A stretch of 64,000 nt of DNA from Microbulbifer pacificus (GCF_002959965.1 NZ_PREV01000026.1:2053501-2117500); one strand, 5' to 3'. Shown: positions 27,287-37,041, numbered from the stretch's first letter. Notes: generated by a model from the letters alone, not told the origin. Numbers and translations: made by a program.

Positions 27287-29728
27287 ATGAAGCAACCGAT
27301 CAAACAGGGGTTTTATAAAACAACACTCGCTACCGCGGTAGCGGCGGTATCCGCAGGCAGCATTATGGTGGTGCCGCAGGTGTATGCGCAGGAGGCGGAG
27401 GCGGTAGAAGAAATCATCGTTACTGCGACTCGTCGCGACACTACGGTTCAGGATGTTCCCTACAATATCACCGCGGTATCCGGCGATGCCCTGGAGAAGG
27501 CCAATATCAAGGAGGTGTCCGAGTTGATGCGTTCCTTGCCCGGTGTTCAATATATCGACCGCGACTGGCGCTCCGGTGGTGTGGTCAACGGTATCCTGAT
27601 GCGCGGTGTAAACATTGATGCGGGAACACAGGGGGACGTTCAGTTGAGTGCGGCTCCGTCTGTGGCTACTTATGTGAATAACACACCACTGTTTGTGGGG
27701 TTGTCTCTGCGGGATATCGAGCGCGTAGAAGTACTGCGCGGTCCTCAGGGCACTCTGTATGGTTCGGGTGCACTCGGTGGCGCGGTACGCTATATCCAGC
27801 GTGCGCCCAAAATGGGTGAGTTCGAAGCCAGTGTATCCGGTTACTACAGCCAAACTGAAGGGTCTGAAGGCTGGAATCATGGGGTGGATGGGATTGTGAA
27901 TATTCCCATGGGTGAGAAGCTGGCTGCGCGCATGTCTTACGGTACTCTGAACCGCGCGGGCATTATTGATTATGCCAACGCCTATGTGTTGGACGGTAAT
28001 GGCGTTCCTGCGCTCGCGGATCCGGCGGATGTGGCCAACAGCCCGGCGCTGTATCAGAACATCGAAGACGCGGATGAGGTCAATGTTGATTACGCCCGTG
28101 CCAGCCTGCGCTTTGAGCCCAATGATAAATTCTCCGCGCAACTGGATTACTTTACGCAAGCGGGGGATGCCGGAGGTCGTCGTCAGCAGACTGAGAGCAT
28201 GGACGACTATGAGTTCGGCGGTCTGATTCTGGAGCCGTCCGAACGCGAGCTGGATCTGGTCAGTCTGGAGCTCGAAGTGGACCTCGGTTTTGCCACGCTT
28301 ACCTCCAGTACATCCGAGTATGACAATGAAACCATTGGGGTAACCGACAATACCGGTTTCTATGCCAATGCCGGATTCGGATTTTACTATGCGGGATCGC
28401 CGCGTCCCCTGAGCCGTGCAACCCGTACGTTTGACGACAGCTCATTCGTGCAGGAAGTTCGCCTGGTTTCCAATACCGAAGGCAAGGTGGATTGGATACT
28501 CGGTGCCTATTATCAGGATCAGGATCTGGGGATGACTCAGTTATCCGAAACTCCCGGACTGAATGACTGGGTTGAAGCTTCGCTAGCAGAGGGAATCCCC
28601 ACATATATAGATGAACCTTGGCTCTACGATGTCGGTGCTAATTGGTATTCCTACTGGTGGGGCATGGATACCTCCAGTGATGTCGACTGGCGCTACAGCC
28701 GCCAGATGAACTATGTGGAAAAAGCCTTCTTCGGCGAGGTGACCTATCACCTCAGTGATACTTGGCAGGTAACGGCGGGTGCGCGTAAATTCGACGTGGA
28801 ATCCGATATTGATAGCCGAGCGGAGCTGCCTTTCTGGGGAATGCTCGATGAATTTGATCAGTCCTTCAGTGACTCAGATACGATCTTCAAGCTGAATACT
28901 TCGGTGGATATCACCGAAACCGATATGGCCTACGCTACCTGGTCGCAAGGGTATCGCCGTGGCGGTGCCAATGCGGTCTCAACTTCTGGGCCATTCCCGG
29001 AAGATCCGGGCCTGCTGAGTTATGGTGCAGATACCGTGGATAACTTTGAGGTCGGTGTGAAAGGTACACTTAACCGTCGTCTGCAGTACAACGCGGCGTT
29101 GTTTCGGGTGAACTGGGATAACGTACAGTTGAATACCGCAGGTCCGATCTCCGGTTACTTTGTGGTGGTAAATGGCGAGGAGGCAGTTAGCCAAGGGGTT
29201 GAATTGTCTCTCAACGGACAGTTCACTGATACCCTTGATGGTGGCGTGAGCTACACCTACGTGGATGCGGAGCTGACCGAGGACATTCTGTTCCCGGGGC
29301 AGGCCACCAGTAGCCGTGAAGCCGGGTCGCGCTTGCCGGGTATTCCGGAACATGCTGTCACCGCGCGCCTCGGTTATCTGCAGGGATTGAACAACGGGCT
29401 CTCCTTGTACTATCAGGTCAATGGCTACTACCAGTCTGAAACCGAAAACAGTGCTTCCAGCAACCCCAGAGAGGCTGCTACCTTCGACGGATTTGCACTG
29501 CTGAATGCGTCCGTCTCCCTGTCATCGGACGCGTGGAATATGGACCTGTTTGTGAAGAACCTGACCAATGACGAGGGTATTACCGGTGCGCGCACCGGAG
29601 CGACCTGGGGGCCGAATCACGCTGGCAGCCAATCCCAGTGGTTTAACTACAACTATGCCAACGATGCTTCCAGCAGTTTTATCACCATGCCGAGAACCCT
29701 GGGAATGTCGGCATCATACCGTTTCTAA
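27287..29728 (+). CDS. TonB-dependent outer-membrane receptor
   Basis: From the ATG at 27287 (GAGG 5 nt upstream) the protein has 813 residues. A signal peptide ends at about VYAQ (residue 34), followed by the TonB box EEIIVTATRR near 40-49. The plug domain has DVPYNITAVSG, LMRSLPGVQYIDR, RDIERVEVLRGPQGTLYGSGALGGAVRYI. A beta-barrel ends in the aromatic C-terminus MSASYRF that BamA recognises. It actively imports a bulky substrate across the outer membrane using TonB energy. The plug matches receptors often found beside TPR-sulfotransferase genes, one of which follows after 153 bp. No iron-uptake genes are near, so the ligand is more likely an organic compound or peptide. A terminator ends the gene. 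Confidence 0.92.
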   Translation: MKQPIKQGFYKTTLATAVAAVSAGSIMVVPQVYAQEAEAVEEIIVTATRRDTTVQDVPYNITAVSGDALEKANIKEVSELMRSLPGVQYIDRDWRSGGVVNGILMRGVNIDAGTQGDVQLSAAPSVATYVNNTPLFVGLSLRDIERVEVLRGPQGTLYGSGALGGAVRYIQRAPKMGEFEASVSGYYSQTEGSEGWNHGVDGIVNIPMGEKLAARMSYGTLNRAGIIDYANAYVLDGNGVPALADPADVANSPALYQNIEDADEVNVDYARASLRFEPNDKFSAQLDYFTQAGDAGGRRQQTESMDDYEFGGLILEPSERELDLVSLELEVDLGFATLTSSTSEYDNETIGVTDNTGFYANAGFGFYYAGSPRPLSRATRTFDDSSFVQEVRLVSNTEGKVDWILGAYYQDQDLGMTQLSETPGLNDWVEASLAEGIPTYIDEPWLYDVGANWYSYWWGMDTSSDVDWRYSRQMNYVEKAFFGEVTYHLSDTWQVTAGARKFDVESDIDSRAELPFWGMLDEFDQSFSDSDTIFKLNTSVDITETDMAYATWSQGYRRGGANAVSTSGPFPEDPGLLSYGADTVDNFEVGVKGTLNRRLQYNAALFRVNWDNVQLNTAGPISGYFVVVNGEEAVSQGVELSLNGQFTDTLDGGVSYTYVDAELTEDILFPGQATSSREAGSRLPGIPEHAVTARLGYLQGLNNGLSLYYQVNGYYQSETENSASSNPREAATFDGFALLNASVSLSSDAWNMDLFVKNLTNDEGITGARTGATWGPNHAGSQSQWFNYNYANDASSSFITMPRTLGMSASYRF

Positions 29729-29763
29729 ATTGCGATACTCCTGACTGTTATCGCTTTCCCTTG

Positions 29764-29788
29764 GCCGGTCAAACTGACCGGCTTTTTT
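29764..29788 (+). terminator. Rho-independent terminator after TonB receptor
   Basis: A 7-bp stem GCCGGTC/GACCGGC with loop AAACT and six T residues lies 35 bp after the receptor stop codon. It separates the receptor transcript from the sulfotransferase gene. Confidence 0.9.
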
Positions 29789-29881
29789 GTTTCTTCTCGC
29801 GGATGCAATAGTGGGGAAGACGGGTTCTATCTGGTATGGTCGAAAATAAATATTTGCGAGTGCATTGAACGGAGTGATTCT

Positions 29882-31513
29882 TTGAACCCGAAACTCGAAC
29901 ATCAGAAGAATTCCTACCAGCTTGCCGCAGATTTATTCCGAGCAAAGAAGTACGACGCCGCATTGGAGTGCCTCGCTGTAGCCAATGACGACCGGAGGTT
30001 ATCTGTTGCGGAAGAGGTAAAGGTGAGCCGCCTGCGGGCAGACATTTTGGTGGCCAAAGGCGAACTTTCCTCAGCTGTGCAGGCCATTGATATTGCCTTT
30101 AATGCCATTCAGCCAGATGATTCGATCTACCTTCCGATCGCGATGCACCGCGCGGCAATACATTTGCGCGCGGGTGATATTGCGGGTGCGGCCGAAATAG
30201 ACGGCGAGCTGTTCCTGCGTTGTAACGATATACAACTGTTGGCGCAGGCAGGATATATCTTTACGTTGTGCGAGCGACATGAAGAGGCACTGAAACTCTA
30301 CAAGGCTGCACTTCTTCTGCAGCCAGACGATCCACAGCTTCTATTCAATGCGGCTACGTCCTGCCGCGCGATGGGCTACTTTACGGAAGCTGAATCACTC
30401 TACGATCAGGTGGTTGCCCGGAATCCCGCCGATTGGGAGGCGTACAAAAACCGTAGTGACTTGCGTAAGCAAACCACCGAAAGTAACCATATATCTCAAC
30501 TCAAGAAGCTGGTGTCGATCGATATGTTGCCTCCGCAGGCGAGAGTGCAGCTTAATTTCGCTCTCGCCAAAGAACTGGAGGATTTGAACCGCTTTGATGA
30601 GAGTTTTGAATACCTTGAAAAGGGCTGTGCCGCGCGCCGCTCGGGGTTGCACTATGATGTCGAAAAAGATCTCGCGACCATTGACGCCATCATAGGAATA
30701 TTCAGCAAGCGATACTTTGACCGCACCCCGCGGACGGAGGAGACGTCTCAGAGAATAGGAGACGGTCTGATTTTTGTACTCGGTATGCCCAGAACCGGAA
30801 CGACACTGGTAGATCGTATGCTGACTTCAGCTCCCGGTGTGATGTCTGTAGGCGAACCGGATACCTTTGCCCGATTTTTGACTGAAGCCGTTTCCCGTTC
30901 ACATCAAAGTGGGTTCGACAGCAAGTCGACGTTTGTGCGCGCTTCATCCGAAGTTGATTTCCATCAACTTGGGCTACGTTATCAGGGGCAAATGGCGGCG
31001 CGAGCCAGAAACATACAAGCGGAGATTGTTGTCGACAAAAACCCCATGAATTTTCTTTATGCAGGTTTGATTCACAAGGCGCTTCCCGGTGCCAAGATTG
31101 TGCATCTTTGCAGAAATCCTATGGATACCTGCTATGCAATCTATAAAACACTGTTTAAAACCGCATATCCTTTTTCTTACAGCCAACGGGAGATGGCGCG
31201 CTACTATTTGGCCTATCGACAGCTGATGCGGCACTGGCATGACGTGTTGCCGGGAAGTATCTTTGATCTGGAATACGAGGCTCTCGTGGAGAACCCGGAG
31301 GAAGAGGCGCAACGACTATTTGCATTCTGCAACCTGCCATGGGAAAGCTCCGTGCTTGAGTTTTACCGCCGTACGGACCGAGGTACCGCTACCGCCAGCG
31401 CGGTACAAGTACGTCAACCGGTATATCGCTCATCTATCGAAAAATGGAAAAATTTTAAAATGCAGCTGGAACCGATGAGCGAAATTTTCCGAAATGCCGG
31501 AATCTCCTGTTAA
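29882..31513 (+). CDS. TPR-repeat sulfotransferase family protein
   Basis: A 543-residue two-part protein. Residues 1-270 are tetratricopeptide-like helical repeats (for example QLLAQAGYIFTLCERHEEALKLYKAAL). Residues 290-540 are a sulfotransferase domain. The 5'-phosphosulfate loop is LGMPRTGTTLVDRML near 300-314 and the 3'-phosphate segment VHLCRNPMDTCYA near 405-417. Such enzymes move sulfate from PAPS to hydroxyl or amine acceptors, but for this TPR-linked family the acceptor is unknown. The gene starts with TTG; the usual nearby ATG is absent and GAACGGAG lies about 10 nt upstream. There is no signal peptide, so it acts in the cytoplasm. The sequence is AT-richer than its neighbours. Confidence 0.85.
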   Translation: MNPKLEHQKNSYQLAADLFRAKKYDAALECLAVANDDRRLSVAEEVKVSRLRADILVAKGELSSAVQAIDIAFNAIQPDDSIYLPIAMHRAAIHLRAGDIAGAAEIDGELFLRCNDIQLLAQAGYIFTLCERHEEALKLYKAALLLQPDDPQLLFNAATSCRAMGYFTEAESLYDQVVARNPADWEAYKNRSDLRKQTTESNHISQLKKLVSIDMLPPQARVQLNFALAKELEDLNRFDESFEYLEKGCAARRSGLHYDVEKDLATIDAIIGIFSKRYFDRTPRTEETSQRIGDGLIFVLGMPRTGTTLVDRMLTSAPGVMSVGEPDTFARFLTEAVSRSHQSGFDSKSTFVRASSEVDFHQLGLRYQGQMAARARNIQAEIVVDKNPMNFLYAGLIHKALPGAKIVHLCRNPMDTCYAIYKTLFKTAYPFSYSQREMARYYLAYRQLMRHWHDVLPGSIFDLEYEALVENPEEEAQRLFAFCNLPWESSVLEFYRRTDRGTATASAVQVRQPVYRSSIEKWKNFKMQLEPMSEIFRNAGISC

Positions 31514-31674
31514 GCGTGTCTAAGTGTATGTGTAAGGCCAGGTCGGCGAAGGAACGGTGGGCTGGACCTATTCGAAGTCATAAGCTGGCGCTATGGCGTT
31601 TTCAGAAATTGCGCGAACTTATTGAGGTAGCTTTCAAGGATTCATCCCTTCATTACCTCAAGAGCGCGATAATC

Positions 31675-33903
31675 ATGAAAATAATTGCCAGTTTGACGCT
31701 GGCAGTGCTGGTGAGTGCCTGTGCGTCCACCGGCCTGCACGCGGAAAACCTCTTTTCGGACAATTTTCAAGACGGTGCCATCGATGGCTGGAGTACCACT
31801 GGCAACGTGTATGCCAACGTCTACTACGGGAATTATTCCATCGGTATGCGCGGTCCGGGTGCAAGTGCCAGTTACGGTATTTCTACGGTTGGATATGTAA
31901 ACGTCAATATATCCCTGGATATCTCCGCATACTCGCTGGAAAGTGGTGACAGCTGTATCGCGGAAGTTTCCAATAACGGCGGTGCCAGTTGGGTAAACGC
32001 TATCACCCTGGTTAATGGTCAGGATAACAGCGCGCTGTACACCGCGAACAGCGTGGCCATCGATGCGGATAATAAGAGCAGTCTGATTATTCGCTACCGC
32101 AACTCGGTCAACCTCAATAACGACTACTGTTACGGGGACAACATACTGGTGACCGGTGACGTGGATTCCGGCGGTGGCAGTAGTAGTGGGGGCGGTAACG
32201 ACGATTACTACGATGAGCTCAGTGGCAATGGTAACGTCTCACGCAGTCTGCTCACCTACAACACCCTGATGAATGGTAGTGATCCTGGCTCTCGGATCAA
32301 TCTCTCCGGTTATGCACTGCCGGCGCAGGCGGCGCATCCGCAGCATGCCTTTGCCGGCACCCTGACGTTGAATGGCGAGGCGAGCGGCGGCAGCTTTGCG
32401 GAGGTCAAGGACACCTACAATTACACCGGGGCTGGTGACAACACCCGCAAACATCTGCCGGAATTCGCATTCCAGTTTGTGCAGACTGGCAGCCATATTT
32501 TCCCGCTGGAGCGTGGCTCCATCGCCAGCAGTCATCCGAACTGGGAATATGTATTGACCCCAGGGCGCGTGTGGCAGGAAAACGGCGATAACGGTTACAG
32601 TCGTGCGGCGATCCCGTTTGCGCTGCAGCAGCGAAACGCCAACTGCATGCACAATGGTGTACTCAGTTTCCTGTTCAAGGACGATGGCTCCATCTCAAAA
32701 GTCGCCTACCAGATCAGCAGTGAAACCTGTCTCTATTTCAAGGCGGACTGGTGGGGACTGCTCGGCGCCAGCTACACGCCGCAGACCATTGCCAACCAGA
32801 GCCAGTTGATTGCGGACTATCAGGCGGAAGTGGCGGCGCGCATCCCCATCAAGGCGCTGTCGGCATTGAATACGGATTATCCCGGTACGGATTACACTGC
32901 CTTCGCCAGCCCCAACAGCACCGATGCCAGTCATGTTACCACCGCGGGCTTCCTGATCGATGGCACCCACTACCGCGGCGACTGTGTTACCCGTTACGGC
33001 AATTATCCCTACTGCGAATCTCTGGTAGTTCCGTCGTACTCCAGCGCGAAATCCTTTTTCGCCGGCGTGGCGATGATGCGCCTGGAACAGCAGTATCCCG
33101 GAGTGCGCAATAGTATTGTCAGCGGCCATGTGCCCAGCTGCAGCAGCAACGGCAACTGGAGTGATGTGACTCTGAACAATCTGCTGGATATGGCTACGGG
33201 CAATTATGGCAGTGCCACCTACATGTCAGATGAGGGGGCTGCGCATACCGATGGACTGTTCCTGGCAGAGAGCCACAGCAGCAAGATCAGTTACAGCTGT
33301 GGCCAGTACACGCGCAAGGCATCGCCGGGCAGTCAGTGGGTTTACCACACTTCGGATACCTATATTGCCGGTACGCACATGACCGATTACCTGCGGGGCC
33401 AGCAGGGCGGTAGTGCAGACCTGTTTAACGATACCATCGTTGCGGATCTTTGGGCGCCGATCGGGGTGAGCCCCACAGGGCGCTACACCCGCCGGACCTA
33501 TGATGCGGTGGCGCAGCCATTTGCCGGTTGGGGGCTGATGTGGTTGCCGGACGATGTGGCCAAGATCGCACGCTTCGTCGGTATCGACGACGGCAAAATT
33601 GGCGGGCAGCAAATGCTCAATACCACGCAGCTGAACGCCGCGTTGCAACGCAATGCTGCGGATACCGGTACGGTGCCGCTGGCAGATTATCGCTACAACA
33701 ACGGCTTCTGGGCACACAATGTGGCGGGGAATCTGAGCGGTTGCAGTGGCGCACAGTGGATTCCGTTCCTGTCAGGCTTTGGTGGTATCACCGTGGTGCT
33801 GCTGCCGAACGACAGTGTCTATTACTACTTTAGCGACAACGACACCTATTACTGGTTGGAAGCGGTGCAGGAGGCTCATGGTATACGCAGCCTGTGCCAG
33901 TAA
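31675..33903 (+). CDS. Lipoprotein serine hydrolase (beta-lactamase/class C type) with N-terminal beta-sandwich domain
   Basis: From the ATG at 31675 the product has 742 residues and a lipoprotein signal (LAVLVSAC, lipobox Cys at 17). Residues 28-160 form a probable beta-sandwich that resembles carbohydrate- or surface-binding modules (NFQDGAIDGWSTTG, NNGGASWVNAITL). A GGGSSSGGGN linker follows. The C-terminal part has the S-x-x-K motif SSAK at 456-459 in YSSAKSFFAGVAMMRLEQ, and TLNNLLDMATGNYGS, both typical of class C beta-lactamase-like esterases and peptidases. A tyrosine motif near HTSDTYIAGTHM may complete the active site. The likely location is the outer membrane or cell surface. Whether it acts on a peptide or ester is unknown. 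Confidence 0.75.
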   Translation: MKIIASLTLAVLVSACASTGLHAENLFSDNFQDGAIDGWSTTGNVYANVYYGNYSIGMRGPGASASYGISTVGYVNVNISLDISAYSLESGDSCIAEVSNNGGASWVNAITLVNGQDNSALYTANSVAIDADNKSSLIIRYRNSVNLNNDYCYGDNILVTGDVDSGGGSSSGGGNDDYYDELSGNGNVSRSLLTYNTLMNGSDPGSRINLSGYALPAQAAHPQHAFAGTLTLNGEASGGSFAEVKDTYNYTGAGDNTRKHLPEFAFQFVQTGSHIFPLERGSIASSHPNWEYVLTPGRVWQENGDNGYSRAAIPFALQQRNANCMHNGVLSFLFKDDGSISKVAYQISSETCLYFKADWWGLLGASYTPQTIANQSQLIADYQAEVAARIPIKALSALNTDYPGTDYTAFASPNSTDASHVTTAGFLIDGTHYRGDCVTRYGNYPYCESLVVPSYSSAKSFFAGVAMMRLEQQYPGVRNSIVSGHVPSCSSNGNWSDVTLNNLLDMATGNYGSATYMSDEGAAHTDGLFLAESHSSKISYSCGQYTRKASPGSQWVYHTSDTYIAGTHMTDYLRGQQGGSADLFNDTIVADLWAPIGVSPTGRYTRRTYDAVAQPFAGWGLMWLPDDVAKIARFVGIDDGKIGGQQMLNTTQLNAALQRNAADTGTVPLADYRYNNGFWAHNVAGNLSGCSGAQWIPFLSGFGGITVVLLPNDSVYYYFSDNDTYYWLEAVQEAHGIRSLCQ

Positions 33904-33922
33904 TTCGGCAGGCGAGAAACAA

Positions 33923-33951
33923 AAAACGGCAACCAATTGGTTGCCGTTTTT
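33923..33951. terminator. Bidirectional terminator between serine hydrolase and M1 peptidase genes
   Basis: A 12-bp perfect stem AAAACGGCAACC/GGTTGCCGTTTT with loop AATT lies between two converging genes. The A and T runs on both flanks allow termination from either side. Confidence 0.9.
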
Positions 33952-33973
33952 GTCTGAGGGCGGAAACCTTGGC

Positions 33974-36757
33974 TTATTTCAATTCAGAGACGAGTGCCTG
34001 CCCCTTCTCTTTCAGCGCCATACACAGGTTGATCCCCTCTTCGGTCTGCGCCAGGGCGCGCTCGTAGCCGGGTACCAGTTTCTGTTGCTGGGTGAACAAC
34101 AGCTGTACCTGCTGCAGTGAGTTTTTATCGCAGAAACTGGCGGCGAAGCGCGGGGTATCGCGGCGCCACTGCTCGGGAATTTTTTTCACCACACTGCTGA
34201 AATTGTCCCTCAGCCACTGCCAGTTGCGATCTCGCAGTGCGGGTTCCGCCAGCGCATTCTGGATCAAGCCGAACGCTTCGCGTGTGCCGAGACCATCACT
34301 GAGTGCGAGGTTGTGGATGATGTCCAGTTGTGCGGGATCGGTGACGCGGCCAATGGCGTTGGCACTGGCGCTTTCAAATAGCGGGTCATCCAGTTCGCCG
34401 CGCACCTTGATCAGGTGATTGAGAAACTCCTTGCCGGAATCCTGCACCGCGACGGTCAGTGCGGCTTCGTACAGATCGGAGTCCAGGGCGTCGGCGTTAC
34501 GCATCTGACGGAAGCCGGTAAATTGCTCGGCTTTTTCACGCAGGGCTTTACGCGCGTTTTCATCCTTGCCTTCCAGAGCCATGAATCCGATCAGGCGGCT
34601 GTACAACAGTTGGCTGTCGGCATCGCTCCGCTGTTGCAGCGCGGCGAGCTTGTCACTGTAAAGCGCGCTGAGGAAGGCCTGCCAGCTACCCGCGCGGCCG
34701 TCGTCCACATAGTGCGTGGCGTACTTGGACAGATTGCCGAGCGGAGCTTCCACTACCTGGCGCTTGTCGGCGTTGGCCGAGCGACGGATAACGTCAGCGA
34801 GTACCGCGGGTTTGAGGTTGCCCGCTTCAAACGCGGCGAAGGCGCTGTCGATCAGACTGAGGCGCTCGGTGGGGCTGAGTTGATCGAACTGCGCGAGCAA
34901 CGCCTGCCAGTACTTTTCTTCCATATTGAAACGGTAGTAGCCGCTGCCATCCACATTGGGCATGACCCATTGCGGGCACCCGCCACCGGAGACGTCAATG
35001 GTCTGCTCTCTTTCGGTGAGGAACTCACACTGGCTGACCCCGGTACTGGAGCGCAGACAGAATGGAATGCTCCACTGCTGGCCGACGTCCTGGATCGGCG
35101 AGCCCAGCGGCTTGTAGCGCCGTTGTTTAACGTGGATTTTCGCATCGCCTTTGGTGTTGCAGTCAATGGTCAGGTCGAGCTGTGGCACGCCCTTCTGTTC
35201 CACAAAAGTGCGGAAGGTATCGGTGAGCTGCGGACTATTGGTTTCCTCGCCGATGACTTTATAGAAGTCCGGTGAGTCGGCCACACCGTCGGCAAAGGTT
35301 TCAATGTAGCGGCCGAGCGCGGGGCGGAAGGTGTCTGCACCGAAGTATTCGTCCACCATGTGGATAACGCCGAGGCTCTTCGAGTAGGTGATGGCATCGT
35401 AGGCGTTGCGGATGTCGTTGTTGTCGGTAATCGGTTCGCGGATGGCGCGGGTGCTGGCGAGTGAATCCAGTTTCATCGCGCGGATGGCACTCACCGCGGC
35501 GTTCAGGTCGTGACCGCCGTCCGGTTCCATGATGGTGAGGGCGAGCGGGGTACCCCAGGTGGCGAAGCCTTCCTTGAGCCACAGGTCATCCCACCAGGGC
35601 GGGGTGACCAGGTTGCCGAACCACATGTGGGCGATTTCGTGGGCGTGCACGCCGAGCAGGGCCAGGCGCAGTCCCGGTGCCGGTTCCTCACCCTCTACCA
35701 GAATGCGCTCTTCGCGGTAGGTGATGGCGGCGGAGAGTTCGGTGGCGCCGCTCGGCCATTGGGGGGCGGCGACGATGTCGAGTTTTTTGAAGGGATAGGG
35801 GCGCTGCAGCTGCTCTTCGAAGATGCGCAGCATCTGCGGGGTGACGTCGAGAATGTACTTCAGGTCGTCGCCGCGGCCTTTGCGCGCGAAGCCGCGCAGG
35901 GGCAGTTCCTGTTTGCGGTATTTGTTGGCGGGGATCGCCGGGCGCTCGACCACGTCGAACGGGCCCACCGCCAGTGACAGCAGGTAGGTGGACATGGGGC
36001 GGGTCTGGGCGAAGGTGACTTTTTCCAGGCCGCCTTTTACGTCGCTGCGACCGACTTCCGGGGCGTTGCCGATGGCCACATAACCTTTGGGAATGGTGAG
36101 GCTGATGTCGTAGGTGGCTTTGAGGCCGGGCTCGTCGAAGCCTGGCAGGAAGCGGCGCGCCTGAATGGATTCGGATTTGGCGAGCGCGTAGGCCTCACCC
36201 TGTTCTTCCACCTTGAACAGGCCGGCGAGGTTTTTGTCGAATGGGGCGTTGTACTGGATGCGCAGGGTGAGTTCGCCTGCGGGGACGCCACCGGCGAAGT
36301 CGACGCGCACGACACCGCTGTCGAGCATCTGGCGGTAGTGAGCGGCGACGGTCTTGTCTTCGGCTTTCTGTTTGTCGGTATTGCCGGGCAGCAGGGCTTC
36401 GATGTGGGTGACGTCGATGTTGTTGCCGTGCATCCAGATGTGGTCGGTGGGGTTGTCGATGTCGATGTCGATTTCCACCTGGCCGTGGAAGCGGTCCTGG
36501 CGCGGGTCGAGGGTGAGGTCGAGGCGGTAGGCTTTGGGACGCACGCCTTCGGGGAGTTTGCCGGCGGGGGGCTGTTCTTCACCTTTGGCGGCGGGTTCCA
36601 GGTTGGCTTTGGTGGAGTCTTGCAGGGCGCTGTTGCCGGGTTCGTCCGCGGAGGTCTGGTCCTGGGTATTTTTGTTGGCGGTGTCGCAGCCGCCGAGGAG
36701 CAGGAATCCGGCCAGCAGGCTGGGCAGAGCCAAGCCGGGCAAAAGTGTGTGTCGCAT
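33974..36757 (-). CDS. M1-family aminopeptidase-like lipoprotein
   Basis: A 927-residue gluzincin zinc metallopeptidase. A lipoprotein signal (LLAGFLLLGGC) puts it on the periplasmic face of a membrane. The M1 zinc site is complete: H373-E374-x-x-H377 and E396 in LWLKEGFATW. The region that aligns with the exopeptidase motif G-x-M-E-N reads GATEL near 337-341, so the residue at the asparagine position is leucine, which may change how the substrate N-terminus is held. A conserved tyrosine region, AITYSKSLGVIHM, follows near 450. A long ERAP-like C-terminal helical domain completes it. It is downstream of, and on the same strand as, the S15-type hydrolase gene; repeat copy B lies between them. 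Confidence 0.9.
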   Translation of the reverse strand: MRHTLLPGLALPSLLAGFLLLGGCDTANKNTQDQTSADEPGNSALQDSTKANLEPAAKGEEQPPAGKLPEGVRPKAYRLDLTLDPRQDRFHGQVEIDIDIDNPTDHIWMHGNNIDVTHIEALLPGNTDKQKAEDKTVAAHYRQMLDSGVVRVDFAGGVPAGELTLRIQYNAPFDKNLAGLFKVEEQGEAYALAKSESIQARRFLPGFDEPGLKATYDISLTIPKGYVAIGNAPEVGRSDVKGGLEKVTFAQTRPMSTYLLSLAVGPFDVVERPAIPANKYRKQELPLRGFARKGRGDDLKYILDVTPQMLRIFEEQLQRPYPFKKLDIVAAPQWPSGATELSAAITYREERILVEGEEPAPGLRLALLGVHAHEIAHMWFGNLVTPPWWDDLWLKEGFATWGTPLALTIMEPDGGHDLNAAVSAIRAMKLDSLASTRAIREPITDNNDIRNAYDAITYSKSLGVIHMVDEYFGADTFRPALGRYIETFADGVADSPDFYKVIGEETNSPQLTDTFRTFVEQKGVPQLDLTIDCNTKGDAKIHVKQRRYKPLGSPIQDVGQQWSIPFCLRSSTGVSQCEFLTEREQTIDVSGGGCPQWVMPNVDGSGYYRFNMEEKYWQALLAQFDQLSPTERLSLIDSAFAAFEAGNLKPAVLADVIRRSANADKRQVVEAPLGNLSKYATHYVDDGRAGSWQAFLSALYSDKLAALQQRSDADSQLLYSRLIGFMALEGKDENARKALREKAEQFTGFRQMRNADALDSDLYEAALTVAVQDSGKEFLNHLIKVRGELDDPLFESASANAIGRVTDPAQLDIIHNLALSDGLGTREAFGLIQNALAEPALRDRNWQWLRDNFSSVVKKIPEQWRRDTPRFAASFCDKNSLQQVQLLFTQQQKLVPGYERALAQTEEGINLCMALKEKGQALVSELK

Positions 36758-36896
36758 GTGTGTTCTTTGGGTTGGTTTTCTGGGGAGTCGGAAATTTTCC
36801 CTATTGTAGCGGGTTGGGTGGGTTGATCTGGAGCCACGATGGGACGGGTGGGCTCTGGACTGCGGTGGGTTGAACTGCGTGCCACTGGATGGTCCG

Positions 36897-37016
36897 GTGG
36901 CGGCGAAGGGCTGGGGGCGAGTTTTCAGGACCGCTGTGAATACATCCCTGTACGCTCCGTCGGCAACATCCCTGTTGCCGACGGTCCTGAAAACTCGCCC
37001 CAGCCCTTGGCCTTCG
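36897..37016 (+). repeat. Dispersed palindromic intergenic element, copy B
   Basis: Outer arms 36908-36932 and 36983-37006 pair over 24 positions with one bulged G. The core CTGTGAATACATCCCTGTAC is at 36934-36953, and the inner hairpin CGTCGGCAAC/GTTGCCGACG at 36958-36983 has loop ATCCCT. It is flanked by GTGGCGGCGAAG and TTGGCCTTCG, which resemble the ends of copies A and C. It lies between the S15-type hydrolase and M1 peptidase genes, both leftward. Confidence 0.88.
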
Positions 37017-37041
37017 CATCAAGTGATTCACTTCGTAGCGG

